Below are positions 19,243 to 34,856 of a stretch of DNA of 64,000 nucleotides, piece by piece (the stretch's first letter is position 1; each line of letters opens with the position of its first letter). The DNA is from Acanthochromis polyacanthus (taxonomy: Eukaryota; Chordata; Actinopteri; Pomacentridae). The notes under the pieces are model-generated. The model did no database searches. It saw nothing but the letters and a program-made list of their open reading frames with translations, and was not told where the DNA came from. Position numbers and translations under genes: made by a program. Location: contig NC_067117.1 of NCBI RefSeq assembly GCF_021347895.1, forward strand, positions 13,549,858 through 13,613,857. The letters are read 5' to 3'.

Positions 19243-21156
19243 TTTTTTTTTTCTTTCTTGGTGGTTATTTCATTTTTTTTAAAATTTTAATTATTTAGCT
19301 TTATAATATACAGTCATAATAAAATAAGGCAATAGCAATAGCATTAGATAATATTAATAAAAGAGAACAAAAAATAACACTGAAGAATAAAAAATAAACT
19401 GAAAAGAGAGAGAGAGAAAAAAAGAAATAAAAACACAAGAAGAAAAAAAAAGAAAAAAAAAGAAAGAAGGGGAAATATATGTTTACAAACATACATCACA
19501 TATATACATGCCAGGGTGGTTGGACACATCACATATGGTTATGTACTAGGGGTGCAAACAGTTGATTATTAATCAGGCATTTACCAGACATTGTTTGATC
19601 AAAAATTGCAATTAATTCAAAAAGGAGTTCAGCTTCTCAACAAAAAATTGCCTCTTATCAATTGATGGATCATCGGTTGATAAGATGAATGTACACTTAT
19701 AATATATACACCTTTATCCATACATATCTGCACAAATACAGACCACATACTAATATGTACCTCTGCATACACGCACACATATATAGAAACACACCAGTTC
19801 CTCGAAATCTACATGTACATATAGACACAAACACACATGATGAAATGCATTAAGTTGTTATTTTAAGGAAATTACAGGCTGCTTGATAGGTTTTCACAGC
19901 TTTAGAATTAGACGCATATTTTATCAAATTAAGGTACTGGGAGATTTCATTTTCAAAATATTGTCCATTTGGTTTTGCTTTTGACCATTTAGTTTTATGT
20001 ATATGGTATTTTGCCAGCATAATTAGAGTTTGAACCAAAAAGGAGAAGTTTCGGGGCAGATCTGGTTTATCAAAATAAAATATGATGTCCCTCTCTTGGA
20101 GGCTGATCAGATATCTAGTTTTATCATAGATGAACTGCTGTATATGGGACCATAATTCCCTACTGTATGAACAGTTATAAAACAGATGAGAAATAGTTTC
20201 TATTTCAGTCTGACAGAAGTCACATTTGTAGTCTATATCCAATTTGAATCTTTCTAATGTTTTCTTAACAGGGTATATATTATGTAATATTTTAAAAGCG
20301 ACCTCTTTAACTTTATTATATATACAAAGCCTCTCGCCAACATCCCACACCCTTACCCAGTTTATTTCATCGTGGACTGTATTCCAGCATGCAGTTGCAA
20401 TCGGTCTTTTAATGGGTTGAATGAGATTCCTAATATATTTATTTGGACAGGTTTTTTCTCTGACGTTGATTCCTCCTACATATAGCTTATTACAGTTAAC
20501 TTGTGTTGGGATATTGATTGAATAATTTTTGAATAGTTGTAGAATTCCTTTTGGAATGGCATTACAGACCTTAATATATTCTTTAAGAGAAATTGGAGTT
20601 TTATATATAGTGCAGAACTCATTATATGGGACTATTTCACCTTGCTGATTAATGAGTTGATATGCCCATTTTATTCCACTGTCAAACCAAGTTTTTATAA
20701 ATAAAGACCTATTACGATACTTTATGTATTGGTTATTCCATAGGGTGCAGTTGGTTGGCGAGAAGCCACGTTTGTGAACCAGCCCCCAGGAGAGAAGAGT
20801 TTGTTTGTGAAAATTTGAGAGTTTAATGGGTAGTTTCTCTGGTTCATAATCACATTTTAGCAAAAATTCTAGTCCCCCCAATTGATTAAAAACATATTTT
20901 GGGATCATGTTCCATAAATTATCTTTCTCTTTGGCCAATCGACATAGCCAATTGATTTTAAATACATTATTCACAGTCTCAAAACTAAGCACATCTAGCC
21001 CCCCATTTCCTTTTGGATTACAAAGTATGTCTTTTTTCAAGTAATGGACTTTATTCCTCCATATAAAATTGAAGAGCAATTTGTCAAGTTGTTTACATAT
21101 TTTGTTTGGCATGTCCATTGATAGAGATATGTACCCTGACCTTGAGATGCCTTCAG
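19243..21156 (-). mobile_element. 5'-truncated L1-like LINE inserted in repeat X
   Basis: Minus-strand insertion bounded by a 14-bp target-site duplication, ctgcttggcgttag at 19,229-19,242 and ctgcttggcattag at 21,157-21,170 (one mismatch). The 3' end is the T-run right after the left duplication (poly(A) on the minus strand), with an A/T-rich 3' UTR at 19,243-19,849. The 5' end is truncated inside ORF2, as usual for target-primed reverse transcription. Confidence 0.9.
19850..21156 (-). CDS. C-terminal part of an L1-like ORF2 (reverse transcriptase tail), 5'-truncated
   Basis: An open frame of more than 420 codons without a stop runs to TAA at 19,850-19,852. It is the region downstream of the reverse-transcriptase catalytic core in fish L1-type ORF2. 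Visible motifs are KLLFNFIWRNKVHYLKKDIL (the FIW motif after the RT thumb), GGLDVLSFE, then CDFCQTEIETISHLFYNC, a C-x2-C-x8-H-x4-C zinc-knuckle-like motif near the C-terminus. The endonuclease and RT core (FADD) are missing because the copy is truncated. The ATG at 21,116-21,118 is internal and not a real start; the frame continues upstream to the insertion boundary. The intact frame suggests a fairly young insertion. Confidence 0.88.
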
Positions 21157-21265
21157 CTGCTTGGCATTAGTGTAACTATGACAACAAGTGCACACTGCCT
21201 GCTGACAATCACATGATTGGAACCACAAATCGACCACTGTGGACTTATCGGGACTTACCTGTTGG

Positions 21266-21619
21266 AAATTATGCAAAGACCGAGCAGCGATGGCAGAGGA
21301 CTGCTCTCTGCTTTTCTTGTTGCTGCAAGTGGCAATAAACACTTTGAACCCTTGAATCAGTGCTATTTCTAAACTCTTGTATTGACATGGTTTTCACCTA
21401 GCTTCTGACACTCCAAGTAGTTCAGTGGTCCTATCTGTTCACCCAGTGAAACATGTCTGAGGGCTCTATGTTCATTATAATCTCAGTATCAGTCCTAGTG
21501 TTGAACATCCCGACCGGCCGCGGCGCTGTTTGACGGATCCACCGATTTAAACGCAGCCGAGCAGCCTAGCTGTCCATTGGAAGTCGGAAGTTGAGTTTTG
21601 GTCAATGAAATTTGACAAA
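21266..21619 (+). promoter_or_regulatory. Upstream region of necap2
   Basis: A short stretch before the necap2 start codon, G+C-richer from about 21,500. It must hold the 5' UTR and core promoter, but no TATA box or other defined element was recognised. GCTAGC/GCTAAC words lie just inside the gene, in intron 1 (21,878-22,168). Confidence 0.3.
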
Positions 21620-26577
<4,958 letters not shown>

Positions 26578-27545
26578 GTCGTAAGAAAGCGCGCACACAC
26601 TCAGGTTCCATACATTCCATGGACAGGAAGATTGTGGCAAAAAGAAACTAGGAGAGAGGAACTGTTGGCAGATTTGACCGGCTCGTTCGCTGCACTTACT
26701 GTGTTCAAAGTATAGCCCGCTGACCAACACACTCTGGAGGAACAAACAATATAATGTACAGATTTTTTTTTTTTTTTTTAAATCGTACTCTTGTTTCACA
26801 CTCTGCTATGCAGTAGGATTGATTTTAGCAGTCAGTCTGCTCTCTCTGAAACAAGTGAGCATGTCGGTGGTTGAAGGGAAAGGTTGTCTCCTCGTCACAC
26901 TAACCAGGTAAAATGTTCCCCCATTGCCTTAAATCAAATGTTCCCTTTTGTTCTAGTTTCTAATCCTTTCCCCGTCTAGAATCCGATTTTATTGTGTCCT
27001 TGTTTTTGCAACATCCTGTATATTTTCCTGCTCCAGTCCTAGAATTATCTCATTACACCAGCGCTGCTCATCTCCAGGTTTTCTTTCTTTCTTTCTATTT
27101 GGGAAATTAGTTGAAGTGTTCCTGTTTAGCTCTGTACCAATATATACGTTTTGTTTTTCTGTTTGTAACTATTTTTAAAAAAATCTTTTTAGTTCTTCAT
27201 TCAGTAGAACTTTCAGTGTTATTGATATTTGATTAGTTTTTACAATAAATGAATGCACCCGTAATCAGAGTCAGAAGAAAGTCATGTTTACCATTTTGTG
27301 TGTCATTCAAAGCACCAACCTGATTTGTTGGTGCATTCATGTTTGTCTGTGTGCAGCCTTCATATGTCTTTGCCTTTGGTCTTTCCACTTTTTAAAATGT
27401 GCCTTTTACCCAGTTGAACTCTCCCTTCCTCCTCTTGATAATCTGAGTATTTGATTGAGTGCCTTTCTGAAAAACACCTAAAATGTATAAAATGTAAACC
27501 TTTGTCTTTGTGTAAATAAACTATATATTTCATTGGTCTGGATTT
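26578..27545 (+). other. necap2: necap2 3' UTR with poly(A) signals
   Basis: Non-coding sequence after the stop. AATAAA occurs at 27,244-27,249 and 27,515-27,520; the distal one would give a 3' UTR of about 950 bases. A T-run near 26,763 interrupts it. Confidence 0.55.
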
Positions 27546-27581
27546 TTTCTTGTATAGACATAGATCTGCATGTTGTTATTA

Positions 27582-28131
27582 CAGGGTTTCTGCAGGGCAT
27601 TAAAAGCATTAAGTCATTAAATTGATTTTGTGAAAATTAAGGCCTTAAATGGCATTAAAAATCATTACATTTGATTCTCAGTGGCATTAAAAAGTCTTTC
27701 TGCAGTTTTCAAGAAAAATGTTTGATAATAATATGTAATTATAGACTGCAAATCGTCAGGTATGTGCATCTGTGTAAACATGCTGAAGCACTGCGATAAT
27801 TGTTTCAGCCGGTCGGGTACATTTGAAAAAACTACATGTTTGGAATGTGGCCGGCAGGCGGGACCAGGTGGAGGAGAGCTGGGAAATGCAAATTCTAGCA
27901 AAAATGGCTCGAAAATGTGGGTTTCAGAGAATGACTACAGCCCATGGGTGGTCGGGGTATTTTCCGGATTCAGAAGTAGTGAAATGCAGGGACAGTTTTC
28001 ATATAAAAATCATCTTTTATAAAAAACAAACCTGTGTATTTGTTGAGTTTATGGTAATGGCATTCTTTTTCTTTTACAGTATGGCATTAAAAAGCATTAA
28101 ATTTGACTGGCTGATTTCTGCAGAAACCCTG
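27582..28131. mobile_element. hAT-like non-autonomous element with short inverted termini
   Basis: 550-bp segment beginning CAGGGTTTCTGCAG (27,582-27,595) and ending with its exact reverse complement, CTGCAGAAACCCTG (28,118-28,131). Subterminal stretches also mirror each other loosely (ggcattaaaaagc / taaaaagcattaaat). CAGGG termini suggest hAT elements. I do not see a clear 8-bp target duplication, so the class is tentative. No transposase is encoded. Confidence 0.65.
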
Positions 28132-28299
28132 TGTCATGAGTCTCACAGCTACAGTGTGTTTTCAGGGTTGATGTTTGTACAGTTCATGAGACAATGAGGA
28201 GGTAACATCTGTGCTCTCAGTGATGATTATAATCTAGTGTGAGAGATCTGGCCACATATTCACCACATTTGTCTTTTACGATGTTAGAGTAATAAGATT

Positions 28300-28560
28300 A
28301 AGTGGCTGAGATGGGAGAGACTGTTCACCAGCAGCCAAAGCTTTGTGGGAAAGAGGCGAAAAGAAAGCCACTGTTATAAAAAGCTCTCATTAAATCTCAA
28401 CTGGAGTTCATTAGAAAACTTGAAGGGAGATTCTCTGTTTGTTGGATGCCAAACTCTGAAAATCATTACAAACACACCATCCCCACTGTGAAACATGGTG
28501 GTGCATGCTAACTTTTAACTCCTTCAGAGGAGTCACAGGGTTCTTGGTGGCCTCTCACTA
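28300..28560 (+). mobile_element. Decayed Tc1-like transposase fragment
   Basis: Plus-strand traces of a Tc1-type transposase: gagatgggagagactgttca at the start, then catccccactgtgaaacatg followed by gtggt (the IPTVKHGG motif) at about 28,480-28,503. Stops and shifts are frequent. It is an old relic unrelated to the two near-identical copies. Confidence 0.6.
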
Positions 28561-28639
28561 GTCTTTCTTGCATGGTTGCTCTAGGTAGACTTATGTGCCA
28601 TATTCCCTCTATTTCTTAATGAAGGGATAGTCAGTCACA

Positions 28640-28919
28640 TGGACATTATGTTGTACCCACCCCCTGCTTTTTATCTAGCTTTTCATGGAGGTGCTTGGAG
28701 TGCTCTTTTGTCTTTATAGTGTAGTTCTAGTCAGGAGACGTGATCCACCAGTGACTGGACCTTTCAGATACAGGTGTCTTTATGTTACAGTCACTTGAGA
28801 CAGATTCACTGCACTCGGATCATTTATTTCACTAACTGTGTGACTTGTACCAACTGGCTGCACCTGTGTTTAATTGGGTGATTTACTTTAAAGTAGAGGA
28901 GTATTTATGCAGTCACTTA
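28640..28919 (+). repeat. Unclassified repeat-like stretch
   Basis: Contains tgttacagtcacttgagaca, gattcactgcactcgg and ggctgcacctgtgtttaatt, a combination I associate with interspersed fish repeats. Class not determined. Confidence 0.35.
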
Positions 28920-29245
28920 TTACTCCGCCAAGGAATGCAGCAGAGATATGCAACGATCGGTGTAGGTTTGTCTGTCTTTTCGCAGCATTACTCAGAAATG
29001 GACAAACAGATTTGGATGACATTTTCAGGGAAATTCAGAAAGGACACAAGGACCAAGTGATTAGATTTTGGCAGTGATGCGGCTAATAGTCTGGTTCTAC
29101 GGTTTTATTAAAAATTTCTCTATCATTGCGAGATAGCAGCACTGTAACTATGACAACAAGTGAACACTACATCCGCTGTCTCCTGACATCACATGATTGC
29201 GATCCTACTACAAATCGACTATTGCGGATTTATCTGAAATGACAC
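28920..29245 (+). repeat. Dispersed repeat X, uninterrupted copy
   Basis: Same family as the split copy at 19,030-21,265; this copy defines the pre-insertion sequence across the L1 site (atcattgcgagatagcagca then ctgtaactatgac). Confidence 0.8.
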
Positions 29246-29539
29246 AAGGAACAATTGATTAAATTGTGCCGGTGTTTGAGTCCCATCAATTCCAGCCGCC
29301 CGCTACAGATTTATGTCACGCGATTTGGTATCCGTACATAACATACACATGCTTAACACACGCCTGTGGTCAGTGCCAGGTCATTTTGTTGGTGGGTACA
29401 TCTATAATAAATGGCCACATTCTGTCCTCATTCTGTTGCCGTACATCATCAATAACTAATTAAAAAAAATGTGACTTGCCAAAGGACTGCAGACAGAAAT
29501 TATGGTCCCAAAAACATGGTCCCTTTTAAATAAACTGAT

Positions 29540-29569
29540 AATAATAGTAATAATAATAATAATAATAAT
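29540..29569 (+). repeat. (TAA)n microsatellite
   Basis: An imperfect ATA/ATAATAG start leads to a run of TAA units. Confidence 0.85.
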
Positions 29570-30251
29570 GCATTTCTGACAATGCCATATGGGGAATGAA
29601 TGGCCTTGGCTGAGTCCTGCGCTGTCTGAGTGCTTTTATTGCTTTATAATTTTGTATTTTTCAAGTAATTTACATTACTTTGTTGAAATCTGTGTTCACT
29701 TTGACATGAAAGAATCTTTTTTTTTGGTAAATTCTTGTCAAACTGCAAATTAAACTGACCATGATTCAAAGTTGAAAAGCAGTAAAATGGCTAAACTACT
29801 ACATTATATTTCCCTGAATGTGAAGCCCTGTGTACAGAGGTGTAGTTAAATAAAAGATACGAAATAATAAACTTCCACTATTTTGAACTGTTCCCTGAGC
29901 TTCCTGCTTCATTAAAATGGCACAAAGTTTTATTTTACCAAAAAATTGTCCTAAAAGTGTTGAAGACATTATATCACCGCAGACTTTTTTTTTTTTTAGA
30001 TTATGAGTAATTTGGGACTTAAAAACATCAGTGTTTGTTGCTGTGTTTGACTAAAATCGTGGGCAGAAATGAGCTGCGATCACATGATGACAGTAGACCA
30101 TCATGAGCTGCTGGAAGTCCCTCCCCGGAAAAAGCATGGAGCAGATTTAGGAACAAGGCAACAGAGAGAGAGAGAGAGAGCTAACAGCTGATGGTCCGCT
30201 TCTGACCACTGTGGATGGATTTATTTCTGCTTTTAAGGTCCAGACAGAGGA

Positions 30252-30295
30252 ATGGAGGGACGACAGAGTAACGATCAGCACAGCGATCAGCCGAG
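30252..30295 (+). other. Possible orphan first coding exon
   Basis: An ATG in the context ggaATGg opens 44 bases (MEGRQSNDQHSDQPR) and ends in a strong donor, CCGAG|GTGAG, preceded by (AG)n at about 30,164-30,180 and a G+C-richer stretch. No downstream exon could be joined with confidence. It could be the start of the broken coiled-coil frame at 33.1-33.8 kb, or chance. Confidence 0.25.
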
Positions 30296-32050
30296 GTGAG
30301 ATTAACAATCCGACAGGAAGTGGAGGTTTTTAGTGCGAAGCTGCAGCACACAACACATCAATACACGACCTTATATCCCGCCTTTCTACATTCAAACTGC
30401 GGTTTCCACTGTAGCTCGTCTCTCAGAAGGTAAAACTGCAAACTGAAGTCTTAATTCATCACCAGAGTGATGTTTGTGGATGCTGCGCGGTTTAACGTCC
30501 AGCCCTCCTCCTCCTCCTCCTTCACTTCCAACTCCTCAGACTTTTTGAAAACTTGGGCGTGTCTTTCTGGACGTCTGCTCAGTGTTTTAGCACAAAGAGG
30601 ATGTTGGTGATGAATCAAACACACAGTTGACCAGGTTCCCTTTCATGCTAATAAGGTTTAAAGAAGTGACGAGGAGGAAGCAGCTTGTTGTTGTTCTGAC
30701 TGGAGGTCAAACTGCTGCATCAGAGGCTGTAAAAGTCTCAATGTTCAGGCTGAAAGGAGAAGTGATCAGTGCTCTGGTTTGACTGGTTAAGGATGAAACC
30801 AGTGCCAGTCTTCTACCAACAGACCAGCTGGGGGAGCCAAAGACATGAAAGAATTAGAACTGGACTTAACCCCAGCTTTTGAGCATTTCTAAGATTTATG
30901 TGGCCAACTGACACATTTTTGAATACAGAAGCTCTTCAGTCACATTAACATCAGTAGTTCATTGTTTATCACTGACAAATAAGTTAAAATTACTTAGCCG
31001 AGTAAGTACCTTTGCCATAGGTTGAGCAGTTAATCAAAATATCAAAATTGCAATATGAACAACTGCAATATCCAAAAGATAGGAGCCCTGATTTTTAAAA
31101 ATAATCTTAAACGTTACACAACAAACTTAAAAATGGAGCATTGTGGTGCTACTGAAATGCTACATTCATGCCTGTTTGCTGGACTGCAGCAAAAATCTCA
31201 TTACAATTTTTTTAAAAATAGATTTTTTTTAATTTGAGTGGAATAGAAATGGAAAAATGACTATTTTCGCTAAAACTGCTAGGATTGCTAAACTCACAGT
31301 ATCATTCTTAATACTTGCAATGTGACTATTATTTTAGTCATTTTTTTAATCAAATTAATTTCTAATTTTATGTTGCAAACTTGCAGCCCTGTTTATTGTG
31401 TATTTATTTATATGTTTCTGAACATCTTTCTTAAATTTTGGTTCAAGTGACTGCATGGGGAATATATAATACCAGCAAAAGTCCTCACAACTGTGGGAGC
31501 ACAGATGTGTGTTGAGGCAGGGCGGGGGTTTGTATCGACACAATGATCCTCTTGTGTGTAGCTATGACAGTAAAACAACACAACGTGGTTCATGCTGGTG
31601 TCACGTCTCCACACTCTGTTGTTCTGTGATGGAGACACTCCAAAAGCAAACAAATTCTATAAAAAAAACATGAAGATAATCTGGCCGCAGAAATACAATA
31701 AGAAGCTGTGAGATAGTGCGACATTCATAAATGGTAGACGCTGAAAAAAAAATGACAGCAAGTATTTGAAAGACAATATTTTCAGCAGATTTATTCAGAG
31801 AACCCTTCTTTGTACAATTTATATGCTGCCTAAAACTGTTCACTGTACTTCTCAAATGAAGCGTACTATAATACTGCTCTTGTTTTAGTAGTTTTTTGTT
31901 TTTTTTAAAGGGAAAAAACAAAAAAATATGAGAATTAAGGCTGCTTTATGTTCTCACACATATTGTATATAAATGAAGATTGTTGGGAAGCACTCTGCAG
32001 CAACATGGTTATGAACAGATCACTATGATGTACTATTGTGTAATAATTAA

Positions 32051-32533
32051 CCCTCCTGTTGTCTTCATTTACGAGAACCAAAAAATATTGTTGTCTTGTC
32101 TGAAAAAAAATCCAAAAATTCACCCCCAAAATTTTCCCAAATTTCTGAAAATGTTCAAAACCTTCAGGAATAAATTCCAATAACTCCTTAGAAGTTTTAT
32201 TCAAAAAAATCCCCCAAATTTGGCAAGAAAATTCTTGTAAATATTTTCACAAAATTAGTAAAACTCTTTAATCTACGTATAGTTATTACATATATATCAG
32301 TAAAACTTCTAATATTTTCTTAAGAACGTTCACAAAAAATCAACCAAAAGCCAATGAATTTCCCTTGATTTTTATGTGAATGTTCTTAAGAAACATTTTT
32401 AACATTGCTTTATTTTCCACCAAAAAATGTTCAAATATTTCCCGAAAATGTGGACATCAGAAAAGTCACTGAGAGTATGTTTTTTTTTCTCCACATTTTC
32501 AATCTTCAAAGCGGTTCAAAATTGAAATGAGGG
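32051..32533 (+). mobile_element. piggyBac-like MITE, copy a (TTAA flanks)
   Basis: Flanked by TTAA at 32,047-32,050 and 32,534-32,537. It starts CCCTCCTGTTGTC and ends GAGGG; the other copies share the internal blocks aaccttcagga, aatttggcaagaaaa and cagtaaaacttctaatattt. CCCT termini at TTAA fit piggyBac-type mobilisation. No coding capacity. Confidence 0.75.
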
Positions 32534-33129
32534 TTAAATTGACTTTTAATTGTATTTTCTAAGAATTGAAATGTAAAATAAATACAATAAGTATTTACAA
32601 CAAAAGAAATAGCAATCTTTGGAACAAATCACTTTACAACTCTAATGTAGTGTTGAAGGCAGATTTTACTCACAAAGTAAAACATTATGCATAGTGTTTC
32701 ATTAAACTGTCCAGCCTTATATACAAATGTGAGGCTTCACCTTTAACAGATCTGAAGGAAATATAAGTATGCTGTGCTGTTCAGTCTTCTTCTTCTGCCA
32801 CATTCAGTCAGAGAAAGAGTGAAGACATAGAAAGACAGAGTTTACCTGCTGCCCCCAAATGACTAAATACCCGCTGCTGCTCGGTGCTCTCTGAGTTAAA
32901 CTGAATGTCTGAGTGACCGTTCAGATGACGCTCTGAACATCTCAGACCGAATTTATGAACGAGGCCACAGATAAAGTCAGTTGATGTTTACTTCAAAACA
33001 ATCAGCCTCTCAGACTCTCTGCTGTGTGGTGTCACATTGTGATACCACCCCTGGATTTAGCAGAAGATATAAGTGCTGAACCCTCAAATCTGTTTGACAC
33101 AAGAACCTGGCAAATAACGAAAGGTGACA

Positions 33130-33837
33130 CTGAAACATCTACAGATAACTTCAGACCCCTACAGATCAACATCTACAGCAGCACCAACATCAAATGCTTC
33201 AGGTCAGTGGAGTCTTAAAGGCAGAAGTCCTCTACAAGGTCTCCATGCAGAGCGACAACACGTACGTGATGTGTGGAGACATCACAGACGATGTGTTGGA
33301 GCTCAGCGAGGTTCTGAAGCTCCAGAAGGAGAGCCAGAGTCTCCATCGCTCTCAGTAAAGTTGAAAACCTCCCAAATGTTGAAGCCAGAATGAAGGAAAA
33401 CAGCGAATTACAGGGGAGCCAAGAACTACAGAAAGAGAAGAACTCTATTCAGGAAGAAAGGAAAGAATTGGACTCGAACAAGAAAGTGCTGGAGGAGCAA
33501 TGTAAAGAACTACAGAAGATGAGGAGGAAGTCATAGAGGTCTACCTGAAAGGAGAAGAAAGAAGTTTAAAAAATAAGAAGCGTCTCGAAGGAAAGGAAAA
33601 AGAAGAACAGGCAGAGAGAAAGACACCTCAGCAGAAGAAATATGCAGAAAATAGGAAAGTTCTGCAGGACAAGCAGAAAGAAACGCAGAAGGAGAAGCAA
33701 CAGATTGGAAAATAGGATGGTTCCTGAAGATAAGACCAAGGACGTAGAAACAGTGATGAGAAAAACCATAGAGCACTGCCTTAAAGTGAAGCAGGAGAGG
33801 AAAGAACTCATCAAGGACAACAAAGACATCTTATAGA
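33130..33837 (+). pseudogene. Broken coiled-coil reading frame of unknown family
   Basis: Three successive plus-strand frames each encode Glu/Lys/Gln-rich heptad-like sequence. About 33,196-33,357 reads VLYKVSMQSDNTYVMCGD, DDVLELSEVLKLQKESQS and a stop. About 33,355-33,536 reads KVENLPNVEARMKEN, KKVLEEQCKELQKMRRKS and a stop. From about 33,525 a further frame has KNKKRLEGKEKEEQ and ENRKVLQDKQKETQKEKQ, ending at 33,715, followed by VMRKTIEHCLKVKQERKEL to a stop at 33,834-33,836. The continuity of coding character across frames suggests one former exon broken by small indels. It is not rootletin: I see no match to crocc exons. A functional gene with unseen introns is possible but less likely. 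Confidence 0.45.
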
Positions 33838-34856
33838 CATTTATTTTAATGAACTGCTGCTCCATATTCTTACAGTTCTTCCTCCTCTTAGTGCAGTCTT
33901 TACAGTAGCTACTGGTCCACACAGTCAGTATTAAAAATAACTTTTCACCTGATCTTGAGGAAACGTCAGTTACACTGTGCACCAGTGCTGAATATGATGT
34001 GACCCTGCTGTGAGGAAAGAGAATATTTAGGCCCAACTTAAATGCATCACTTTAATTGGTAACATAATTGAATTTAGTTTATCCAACTTAATTGTAAAAG
34101 TAATATTAATATTACTACTTTAAATCTGAAGAATTTAAATCATTGAATTCCTCCTAAATAAATTGTTTGCATTGCTGCCACTTGATTTAGATCAAAATGA
34201 GTTTCAAATTTTTATTTTTTTCAACTTAAGTATTTGCTTTACCCAAACATAAAACATGATTTGGTCATCAGACATATTGTTTTTCTCCAACCAGTATAAA
34301 TGTATAAGGTGTTACTTCAAGTCAGTGCCAACACCAAAGCACAAAGATAAGAGAGAAAAATTCAAAACTGTTGATTTCAACCAGAGCTCTGATCAGTTTT
34401 CACAGTGAGGCCTTCACACTCCGAATTTTATTTTCTAATTAATTTTTTTCTTCTTCTCGAGGGCAGTTTTTTTTTGTTCGTGTTTTCTTTCAGCTTGTCT
34501 GTGTAGAGCAGTGTTGTGTGGAGGGCTGAGTGCAGTCCCAGTGTGGTAACAGTGGTGGAGTTGGAGGTGGAGGGTGCGCATCTTAAAACCTGCTAATCCT
34601 GCTGCTGCCCTCAATCTGCGCCTGCCTGCACCGGAGGAGGCGTCAGGACGGACTCTCTCTGCTCCACTGCGGACAAACTTTACAGCACCCACCGCAGATG
34701 AAATAATCAGCTCCGAGTCTCAAACTTTTCCTCTGTTTTTACGCACCCGCTGGATTAAAAACAAAAAACAAAAAACAGAAGCGCCTCGTTCCGCTAGTGG
34801 AGACATTTCCTCGGAGTTAATCCTAATTCCCCGGAGGATTTGAAATATCTGCCGCG
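33838..34856 (+). promoter_or_regulatory. Upstream region and 5' UTR of crocc
   Basis: No coding sequence. The G+C content rises from about 34,560. An in-frame TAA at 34,824-34,826, before the crocc ATG, supports that ATG as the start. TSS not determinable. Confidence 0.4.

Larger units (their letters stand above)
19030..21265 (+). repeat. Unnamed dispersed repeat (X), split in two by an L1-like insertion
   Basis: Left part 19,030-19,242 and right part 21,157-21,265 together match the uninterrupted copy at 28,920-29,245. Shared blocks include gacaaacagatttggatgac, ggaccaagtgattagatttt, gtaactatgacaacaagtg and atcacatgatt, in the same order. The material between them is the LINE at 19,243-21,156. 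The family has no obvious coding capacity and its class is unknown. Confidence 0.85.

Noticed and set aside
27823..28197. 124-codon plus-strand open frame
   Set aside because: Runs through and out of the hAT-like element; no recognisable domain.
33566..34036. 156-codon minus-strand frame
   Set aside because: Antisense of the purine-rich coiled-coil remnant, giving a Leu/Phe/Ser-rich artefact.
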